Assembly (NCBI GenBank): GCA_947367855.1
Contig: CANBFE010000041.1
Coordinates: forward strand, 1 to 24,269
DNA length: 24,269 nt
DNA from: an uncultured Lachnospiraceae bacterium
GTDB taxonomy: Bacteria; Bacillota; Clostridia; Lachnospirales; Lachnospiraceae
Reading direction: 5' to 3'
Positions 1-6,416 of this stretch are shown here, piece after piece. The position numbers were made by a program, and so were the translations under genes. The stretch's first letter is position 1. Each line of letters starts with the position of its first letter. A model generated the notes under the pieces. It saw only the letters and a program-made list of their open reading frames with translations. It had not been told where the DNA came from and ran no database searches.

Positions 1-162
1 GACGTCGATCTGGAACTCCCCATACTGGCTCTTGAGCTTTTTGGGGGAATGGCCGTTGCGCTTGTTGGCGCTGTCCACGTCACCTTTCTGGTTCTTTTCA
101 TAGCCCAGTGTCGCATCCAGCTCTGCCTCCATAAGTTCCTGCAGGATGTCCTTGAATCTTTT
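1..162 (-). pseudogene. IS256-family (Mutator) transposase fragment
   Basis: Read on the minus strand from 162 down to 1, the frame gives 54 residues that run off the window edge. They include FKDILQELMEAELDATLGYE and, further on, a stretch ending in KSQYGEFQIDV. This is the conserved N-terminal region of IS256-type DDE transposases, just before their usual PRDRxGxFEP segment. The frame is closed upstream by a TAA at 163-165, and no start codon or ribosome binding site precedes it, so the transposase N-terminus (about 30 residues in relatives) is missing. The sequence just before the fragment, GTGTAAAAAAG on the minus strand, has the look of an IS256-type terminal repeat, which would mean an internal deletion joined the element end to its coding region; that is inference. 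It may continue as a longer broken copy to the left. Confidence 0.8.
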
Positions 163-171
163 TTACACTAC

Positions 172-214
172 CGCTCAATCTCTCGTATAATGGAGTGATT
201 TTGGTTTTCGTCAT
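172..214 (-). pseudogene. Truncated start of a large serine recombinase (TnpX-like)
   Basis: An ATG at 214-212 follows a textbook ribosome binding site (TAAGGAGG, about 223-230 on the minus strand) and encodes MTKTKITPLYERLS. That is the usual opening of large serine recombinases of Tn4451/TnpX-type elements in Clostridia, where the next residues would be the catalytic-domain RDDE region. Here homology stops at about codon 14 and the sequence becomes the IS256-like fragment in another frame; the original frame ends at a stop about 24 codons further on. So only the translation start of the recombinase survives. The family call rests on 14 residues plus the strong start site, so it is moderately sure. 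Confidence 0.55.
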
Positions 215-236
215 AGCGTCTGCCTCCTTACATGAA

Positions 237-305
237 ATATGCTCTAAATGTGTCCTTCACTAACCATGAGAAAATCTCGTGATTAAGAAGTCATTTAGAG
301 CATAT
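237..305. repeat. Long inverted repeat / nested hairpin upstream of recombinase start
   Basis: ATATGCTCTAAATG at 237-250 is perfectly complementary to CATTTAGAGCATAT at 292-305. The 41 bases between them contain a second, smaller dyad (GAGA, three A, TCTC, flanked by imperfectly pairing arms). The whole block lies about 22 bases upstream of the recombinase-like ATG. It has no U-tract. Possible roles are a regulatory leader of the recombinase gene or a recombination/end site of the lost element; the sequence does not decide between them. Confidence 0.6.
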
Positions 306-375
306 ATCACCTAAAACGGATCTATCTGTGGAAGGCAACGATATTAATCCTCTGTCTGACATTAAACCACAAAAA

Positions 376-2274
376 TCAGAATAAGTATTTTTCTCTTTTC
401 TCTTTTAAATTCTGTTTCATATAATTGTCGTAAAAGAAAGCTGCTGCGCCTTCACTTGCCTGAAAAGCCTCCCTCCACTGCGTCTGGAGCTTTTTATATT
501 GTCGCTTCTGCTCTGAAGCAATCTCATAAGCATTCCATGCAATCCGATAGTATGCTCTGTCCAAAGTACCGATCCTGGGCTGTTTCAAATAATTAAAAAC
601 AGCCTCCATACTGGCATTCAGAGCTTCTTCATATAACCCTAATTCCCCCAGATAGTTATCAAGTGTCTCCATTAATATCGCATATCCCGTATGCATTATT
701 CCGGTTCTGCCTTTTTGCTGCTCTGCAGAGAAACGGATTATCTCATACCATTTCCCCGCTTCCTCCAGGCATCCAAGTTCTCCATATGTATTAGCAATAT
801 TACTGGCAATAATAATCTCCTCCCTCTGAAACACCCACCACTTTGCTTCCTTTCCCTCCCAGTCCGGCACCGTAATGTGCAGCGCCTCCTGCAGCAGCTC
901 CAGACTCTTCCTCATATCCCCCTTACGCTCCTGTAAAATTAATGCCTCAAAAAACAAAAACTCCTGACGCACCCTGGGATAGCTCATATCCACCTTCTGC
1001 CTTAGGCGCTCCATCCCCGCTTCCACTTTATCCCACTGGCAATAACCAATCTGGGAAGAAATCTCCTGACGCAGTTCCAAAACCTCAATGGAGTCAGTCT
1101 CCAACATGGGAACAATCCATCCTCCGTATTTTCCATACTGCCGGACCAACCGCTTATAGTTCTCATGGGAAGGTTGATGCTCTCCACACTCTATTTTCTC
1201 TAACTGTCGTCTGGTAACGATGATTCCTTCTTCGTCACAGACGGCTTTATCCCGGGGTTTTCCGGCATATTTCCGCAGCATCTTCAGCGTAATTCCCGCT
1301 TCCCTGGTATTTTCCACTGAAGTTCCCTGCCAGATTCTGTTTCCCGGATACTCAGACATATCGTATATACGTTTGAAAGCGCTCCAAAATGCATCCACTT
1401 CCTTCAGATACAGCTGATCTCCTTCTGACATTCCCTCCCGGGATATCCGCCTCATCCGTTCCAGAAGAGGCAGCAGATAGCAATGGCAGGCGTTTCTGCG
1501 CAGCAGTTCCAGTGCCTCTCTTGCAAATTCAAATGCCTTCCGGCTGTCTCCTTCCTGCAGCGCCAGCTCCATGCCCAGCAGTGCCGCCTGGGGCTTTATC
1601 AATACAGCGATACGTTCTTTCCAATGTTTCTTTTCCGGATAATTCCAGACAAAATGATGTATTTTCCAGGCCTCTTCCATCCTGCCGCATGCCAGATAAA
1701 CCGCCCCGGACAGCAGAACCGCCTCCAATTCTGAGGGAGCCAGAAGAAAATCCTCCTTTTTGCCGGACCAACCGCCGGGAACGGTGCAGGAAACGGCCTC
1801 CGCTGCCCTGGACAGCAATTCCTCCCCTGCCGGAAATTCCCCTGCGGACTTATTCTGCTCCCTGGCTTTCAGCAGCAGCAAAAGTTCTGCCTTACACAGA
1901 AACTGTTCCTCAACGGGCTCCCTTTTCGTATACCTTTCGCGGTATTGCTTTATCTTATCTGCCGCCTCCACAGGTCTATCCGGAACCAGAAGACAGATAT
2001 CCTCCCTGAACCGCCACCTCTCCATCTCTTCCCTTGACGCCACCATTTCAAAATAGTCCGGCAGAATTCCCATCCGCTGAAACAAGGTATCCCCTGTCAG
2101 CTTTCTCCATCCGGTTTCACCTGCCTCCATCTTGCCAAGGGCCGTTTTGCTCAGCAATCCCCGGGCCGCTCTCTCCAGGGATACACCCCGGCTGATGCGC
2201 TCCTCCCGGAAGATCTTTCCGCAGTCTGCATTGTATTGCCTGGTAAATTCAGCCTGATTATAGCATTTTATCAT
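376..2274 (-). CDS. Dual-HTH XRE-family regulator with TPR-like helical region
   Basis: This is a predicted cytoplasmic DNA-binding regulator. The start chosen is the ATG at 2274, preceded by AGAAAGGAC at good spacing, giving 632 residues. An in-frame ATG at 2310 overlaps the stop of the upstream gene by one base (TAATG) and would add 12 residues. Residues about 20-63 form an XRE-like HTH (FREERISRGVSLERAARG, then LGKMEAGETG). A second HTH-like segment sits at about 326-382 (VTRRQLEKIECGEHQPSHEN). The rest is helical and rich in paired-helix patterns typical of TPR repeats, notably in the last 250 residues. The layout resembles peptide-sensing or TPR-regulated XRE proteins, but with two HTH regions in one chain. 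It is the last gene of the MutS-pair operon, so it probably regulates or partners that operon. The exact ligand is not visible. No clear terminator follows. Confidence 0.7.
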   Translation of the reverse strand: MIKCYNQAEFTRQYNADCGKIFREERISRGVSLERAARGLLSKTALGKMEAGETGWRKLTGDTLFQRMGILPDYFEMVASREEMERWRFREDICLLVPDRPVEAADKIKQYRERYTKREPVEEQFLCKAELLLLLKAREQNKSAGEFPAGEELLSRAAEAVSCTVPGGWSGKKEDFLLAPSELEAVLLSGAVYLACGRMEEAWKIHHFVWNYPEKKHWKERIAVLIKPQAALLGMELALQEGDSRKAFEFAREALELLRRNACHCYLLPLLERMRRISREGMSEGDQLYLKEVDAFWSAFKRIYDMSEYPGNRIWQGTSVENTREAGITLKMLRKYAGKPRDKAVCDEEGIIVTRRQLEKIECGEHQPSHENYKRLVRQYGKYGGWIVPMLETDSIEVLELRQEISSQIGYCQWDKVEAGMERLRQKVDMSYPRVRQEFLFFEALILQERKGDMRKSLELLQEALHITVPDWEGKEAKWWVFQREEIIIASNIANTYGELGCLEEAGKWYEIIRFSAEQQKGRTGIMHTGYAILMETLDNYLGELGLYEEALNASMEAVFNYLKQPRIGTLDRAYYRIAWNAYEIASEQKRQYKKLQTQWREAFQASEGAAAFFYDNYMKQNLKEKREKYLF

Positions 2275-2309
2275 TATGATGTCCTTTCTCTCTTGTTTTT
2301 CCTGCTCCA

Positions 2310-3932
2310 TTATCCGGAAAACTGTGTTCCGATAATCTCCTCGTACAGATCCAGGCCAAAGCTGGTCAGTTCCGGGGCATGAAGAGTCATCCGGAAGGTA
2401 CGCCTTCCGTCCTCCATACGTTGGGCGCTCAGGAATTCCACATCGGAATCCTCCTCCCGCTCATCATATATCCTCTGGGCAAAGGACAGCAGGTGGGTGA
2501 CAGTCAGCACTTTCACCCCTGCCTCCTTCAGGGCTTTCACAATGTCATAGGCGATCACGGATCCCTCCTTCTCCGTGGTGGAGGCAAAGGATTCATTCAG
2601 CAGCACCATGGACCGCCCGCCCAGATTGTCCACAATCCGGCTCATCCTGCCCAGTTCCTCGTCCAGGCGGCCGCTGTTCATGGCGCTGTCCTCCCTCCTG
2701 GTAAAATGGGTGAAAAAGGCAGGGAAAATTCCGCTCTCAAAGCTCTCCGCCGCCACCTGCAGGCCGCACTGGAAGCAGATCTGAGCAAGCCCCACACTCC
2801 GCAGGAAGGTGGATTTCCCTCCCTGGTTTGCACCCGTGACAATCAGAAGGTTTTTCCCGTCCAGGCAGCAGCTGTTGCCCACCGGATTCCTGCGCTGTTC
2901 TATGCCCATGACAAACTCCTTCAGCTCCCGGAAGCGCAGCACATCCTGCTCTCCTGCCCCGGGACGGCAGAACCCGATGTCCATCCTTTCCATATGATGC
3001 TTCAGGTTCACAGCCCCCCGGTAAAATGCTGTCTGAAGGCGCAGTTGGACAAAAAATCCATTGAAGGCATTGAGAAAAGGCTCGCAGCAGGAGACGATAT
3101 ACCGCACAGCCGCAAATTCCAGCTGTTCCGCCTGGGCGGCCTGGGCTGTCCCCCTGGGAATACTGGCCAGAATTTTCGTCTTTCCGCTGAGGTAGTTCTG
3201 GGCACGGCTGAGCATGGATGCCGGGTTCCGGTATTTCTTTATCTCCGTATCCACTTCCTCCAGTCGAAAGTCTGCCATCTTCAGCCCGTCCGCAAGACTG
3301 CATCCCAGAACAATCCGGGGCTTGTTCACCATTTTTCCGGTTATCCCTTCCTCATGGTCTCTGGCATAAAAGGCGATTTCCCGCAAAATCCGTTCCAGAC
3401 TGCAGGACAGCTCCTCCGAAAACTCTTCGCAGAGCCTTGCATGCATCGCCCGGAAGCCTTCCGCCCGCAGTCTGTCCCTGTATTCTGCAAACAGCTTTTT
3501 CAGCCGTGTCAGGCTCGTCACAAACAGCTGCAGCACATGGATATCCGTAATCAGCGCCCCAGGCGTATTCCGGGATCCCGCCTTATCCCCCGCCTTTCTG
3601 CCCAGACTGTCCCAACGCGTCAGCACCTCCGTGGAAAAACGGTACAGTTCCTCTATAAACGCTTCCTCCGCAAAGCAGTCCCACAGAATCTCCTGGCGAT
3701 AGGATATCTCCCCGGCGTTCATCAGCGGAACCATCATCACTTTCCGCATGGCGCTTTCCAGAAAGGGATCCGGCTCCCCCAGTGCGATCACTTTTTCTCC
3801 TTCCCTGATGACGTCCCTGGAGGCTGCCCAAAAAACGGTCTCCAACCCCAGATCCCTTATGATATTTTTTTCCTCAAAATACCTTCCTTCCGCACTCTGC
3901 TCTTTTTCCCGGTATAATAAATACGCATTCAC
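2310..3932 (-). CDS. MutS-like ATPase, second of a paired set
   Basis: A 540-residue protein starting at GTG (3932-3930); the start overlaps the stop of the upstream paralogue as GTGA, a sign of translational coupling. The C-terminal third is a MutS-type ABC ATPase domain: Walker A GANQGGKST at 367-375, a signature-like SGRLDEELGRM near 420-430, Walker B-like SMVLLNESFAST with Asn446-Glu447, and the H-loop VTHLL with His480. The N-terminal two thirds are helical and match the core/lever region; no N-terminal mismatch-recognition domain with its Phe-x-Glu motif and no C-terminal Smr nuclease domain is visible. It is therefore neither canonical MutS nor MutS2. The Asn in place of the Walker B Asp is shared with its neighbour. 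It likely forms a heterodimer with the product of 3929-5458. Substrate and role unknown. Confidence 0.85.
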   Translation of the reverse strand: MNAYLLYREKEQSAEGRYFEEKNIIRDLGLETVFWAASRDVIREGEKVIALGEPDPFLESAMRKVMMVPLMNAGEISYRQEILWDCFAEEAFIEELYRFSTEVLTRWDSLGRKAGDKAGSRNTPGALITDIHVLQLFVTSLTRLKKLFAEYRDRLRAEGFRAMHARLCEEFSEELSCSLERILREIAFYARDHEEGITGKMVNKPRIVLGCSLADGLKMADFRLEEVDTEIKKYRNPASMLSRAQNYLSGKTKILASIPRGTAQAAQAEQLEFAAVRYIVSCCEPFLNAFNGFFVQLRLQTAFYRGAVNLKHHMERMDIGFCRPGAGEQDVLRFRELKEFVMGIEQRRNPVGNSCCLDGKNLLIVTGANQGGKSTFLRSVGLAQICFQCGLQVAAESFESGIFPAFFTHFTRREDSAMNSGRLDEELGRMSRIVDNLGGRSMVLLNESFASTTEKEGSVIAYDIVKALKEAGVKVLTVTHLLSFAQRIYDEREEDSDVEFLSAQRMEDGRRTFRMTLHAPELTSFGLDLYEEIIGTQFSG

Positions 3933-5458
3933 GATAGTCTCTCCTTCAGCTGTTCATAGGTCAGCCTGTGCCTTCCCACCAGACTGCCTGCGGAAACAGG
4001 TGCGTCCTCAGCGCTTCTCTCAATCCGAAATGTCCGGTTTCCCTGTCCGTCCAACATGGCCCGCAGGGATACCAGTCCCGGGTCTGCGCCTTCCAGTTCC
4101 TTCAGATGGGTCACGTAGATCCCCCTGCACTCCCTCCCCAGGAAATGCTCCAGAACACGCCTGCCCATAATGCAGGCATCGTAATTCGCTGCAGTGGTAA
4201 ACAGCTCGTTGATCACCACAAAGAGAAAGGAATTCCCCCTGGAGGATGCTGCCATAATATCCGCCAGTCTCTCCAGTTCCTCCCGCAGCTTTCCCCATCC
4301 TGTTTCCACGCTCTCTTCTACGGAAAAATGCGTCATTATATTCGTAAAACGATAAATTCCCGCGGCCTCCGCAGGGACATCCAGTCCCATCATAAAAAAA
4401 TATACCAACTGCCCCAGGCTTCTGGCAAAGGTGGTCTTGCCGCCCTGGTTTGGTCCGGTGAGAACATAGAATTTTTCATCCCTGCGAAGCACCATGTCAT
4501 TGGCAACCACCTCCCTGCCCGCGCAGGCCAGAGCCAGGTCATAGAGCCCCCTGGCATACATTTCTTCACAAGGACTCTCCAAAGTCCGGGGATCCGCAAA
4601 GGAAAATCCCCTCTCCTTCATCTTCTGCTCAAATCGGTAAAAGGAAAGGTAAAATCCGATTTCCGAGGCAAAACGAATCAAAGCAACATCGGTATACTCC
4701 CCATACTCCGCAAAAAAGCGCTCCGCATCCAGGAACAGCTCCTGATTCCGCTTTCGGAAGGCCTTCAGCAGCTCTGCCTCCAACTCCACCAGGTCCGGTT
4801 CCGCCCCAAAGGGACTCACAAACTGCTTCTTATGTCCGGGAAAGCATTTCTTCAGAAAATCCTCATAGCTTCCGGACGCCTCCCCCTGGGCTATGATGAT
4901 CCTGTCACTTTCATAAGTGAGCACCAGGCGAAGCCCCTCGATCTGCCCGGTAAGCCTTTCCGCCTCCTGCCGCATCCTCAGAAATCCCTCTCCCGCCAGA
5001 TACGCTTCCAGATATTCCCGGAATTCCCGCATTCCCCTGGACCCAAGAGCCAGTCCCTGCAGCTCTGCGGACAGATTTCCAAAGGCATCGCAGTAAAGCT
5101 TCACCTCCCGTACATGCCACACGGCCTTCTGCTGGGCTGCCTTTACCGTCTCCTTCCGCCCCATAGCTTCCCGGCGCTCCTTCATCTCCCTGCAGAATCC
5201 GCGCAAAATTTCATACAGGCCCTCTGCCTTCACATCCCGGAAGACCTCCCTCCTGTAGTCACTGCATGCCCCGTCGGCCGGAAAGTAATGGTATAGTCCG
5301 GTGACTTCCTCTCCCCACTCCAGGCGGATTCGTTCAATCACCTGGTTCAGATTCAGATCGCTGAAAAAGGCCGGAAATGCCTTTCCCCTCCAGGGACTTT
5401 CCTCCCTGTCCAATATGCTTGTAAATTGCAATTTTTCTCCCATCCCATAAAACTCCAA
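3929..5458 (-). CDS. MutS-like ATPase, first of a paired set
   Basis: A protein of about 509 residues. The longest frame starts at TTG (5458-5456) behind GGAGAGGGA; an ATG at 5443-5441 behind GGAG gives 504 residues and is equally plausible. The ATPase domain occupies roughly 330-509: Walker A GPNQGGKTT at 335-343, Walker B-like FLFVVINELFTT with Asn417-Glu418, and H-loop YVTH with His451. The N-terminal part is helical, consistent with the MutS core/lever; the mismatch-binding and connector domains are not recognisable, and there is no Smr domain. Sequence identity to the downstream MutS-like protein is low outside the ATPase motifs, so the pair looks like an old divergence rather than a recent duplication. 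It is the first gene of a three-gene operon. A role in canonical mismatch repair is unlikely without the sensor domain. Confidence 0.85.
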   Translation of the reverse strand: MEFYGMGEKLQFTSILDREESPWRGKAFPAFFSDLNLNQVIERIRLEWGEEVTGLYHYFPADGACSDYRREVFRDVKAEGLYEILRGFCREMKERREAMGRKETVKAAQQKAVWHVREVKLYCDAFGNLSAELQGLALGSRGMREFREYLEAYLAGEGFLRMRQEAERLTGQIEGLRLVLTYESDRIIIAQGEASGSYEDFLKKCFPGHKKQFVSPFGAEPDLVELEAELLKAFRKRNQELFLDAERFFAEYGEYTDVALIRFASEIGFYLSFYRFEQKMKERGFSFADPRTLESPCEEMYARGLYDLALACAGREVVANDMVLRRDEKFYVLTGPNQGGKTTFARSLGQLVYFFMMGLDVPAEAAGIYRFTNIMTHFSVEESVETGWGKLREELERLADIMAASSRGNSFLFVVINELFTTAANYDACIMGRRVLEHFLGRECRGIYVTHLKELEGADPGLVSLRAMLDGQGNRTFRIERSAEDAPVSAGSLVGRHRLTYEQLKERLS

Positions 5459-5499
5459 ATAGAGTGTCCCTCTCCACTACCCCCGCGCGGCCCGTGGAC

Positions 5500-5535
5500 A
5501 AAAAAACATCCTTACAAAAAGTTCTGCAAGGATGT
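5500..5535 (-). terminator. Rho-independent terminator after the LysM gene
   Basis: On the minus strand the arms ACATCCTT and AAGGATGT pair perfectly, and the stem extends inward with A-U and G-U pairs to a very short loop. It is followed directly by seven T. It lies 13 bases after the stop of the LysM gene and 42 bases before the first MutS-like gene, so it separates the two units. Confidence 0.85.
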
Positions 5536-5548
5536 CTCTGTGCCACGT

Positions 5549-6328
5549 TCATGGATTGGGAATATTGACCATCTGGCCCACCCGGATCAGGTCCGGATTA
5601 TGAATTTCGGGATTTGCCGTTCTCAGGGCATTGAGGGTGAGCCCATGCCTTACCGCAATGTGGGACAGCGTGTCGCCGGAAGCCACCCGGTATCCCTTCA
5701 TAACGGTTACCACATACTCGTCTCCCCGGTTCAGCCCAAAGATGGCATGACCGTCTGCGGTAATGCGGAAGCTGTCTTCAGGCCGCAGACTGTCGCTGTT
5801 CTCATCATAATAATACAGAATTGCCAGATTTCCGAAATTCTCCTCCCCCAGGGCCATGTGCACATTGACCCGGCAGGGATACTGGTCCTTCTCCGTCATA
5901 TAAAACTGCTTCACCACAGGATAGCCCTGAACCTGCTGCAGGGATGCCTCGGAAACCACAGGCTCATATCCCACCTCCACACGCACCGGCCATCCCGTCT
6001 GCCTGATATCCCTGCCGCTGACGCTGAACGTGACCCCGTTGCTGGTATGCAGGGCCAGGGTAGCGTTCTTTCCCTTCAACTTTTCCAGAATCTCCGTGGG
6101 CACTGTAAAACTGTTTCCCGCAGAAAAATTTACGTTTTCTCCCTTTCCGTTCCGGATGGCCGTCTCCAGTCTCTCCACCATCACATTCCAGTCGTCCGTT
6201 GCCTCCTGAAAAGCTCCCTGGCCTGAACCTGCAGCCTTCACCTGCCTGCCCGGCAGCAGTGGTATGAACACAAAGAACAACACCAGCGCCAGAATGATTT
6301 TTTTCCTTTTATCTCTCTTACCTTTCAT
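5549..6328 (-). CDS. Secreted or membrane-anchored LysM-domain protein
   Basis: The start is the ATG at 6328, preceded by GGAGG five bases upstream; a longer TTG start at 6340 would overlap that ribosome binding site and is rejected. The 259-residue product has a basic N-terminus and a hydrophobic segment (about residues 11-30: ILALVLFFVFIPLLPG) followed by VKAAG, consistent with a signal peptide. The middle, about 180 residues, is not recognised; it looks beta-rich. The last 47 residues are a single LysM domain (YRVASGDTLSHIAVRHGLTL, then an NPEI and a VGQMVNIP segment), which binds N-acetylglucosamine-containing glycans such as peptidoglycan. No catalytic domain is seen. It probably sits at the cell wall. 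It follows alaS after 88 bases and ends at a strong terminator. Confidence 0.85.
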   Translation of the reverse strand: MKGKRDKRKKIILALVLFFVFIPLLPGRQVKAAGSGQGAFQEATDDWNVMVERLETAIRNGKGENVNFSAGNSFTVPTEILEKLKGKNATLALHTSNGVTFSVSGRDIRQTGWPVRVEVGYEPVVSEASLQQVQGYPVVKQFYMTEKDQYPCRVNVHMALGEENFGNLAILYYYDENSDSLRPEDSFRITADGHAIFGLNRGDEYVVTVMKGYRVASGDTLSHIAVRHGLTLNALRTANPEIHNPDLIRVGQMVNIPNP

Positions 6329-6416
6329 TTTTTCCTCCAATCGTTTTACCTGTGAGCAACTGTGTCACCCTCATTATGCCCAATTGAAAGAAAAAAATCA
6401 GGTATTTTTCTTTTCT

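Noticed and set aside
2379..5296. Two long plus-strand frames (512 and 442 codons) opposite the MutS-like genes
   Set aside because: Both are antisense to genes with clear Walker motifs, show no family motif of their own, and have no convincing ribosome binding site.
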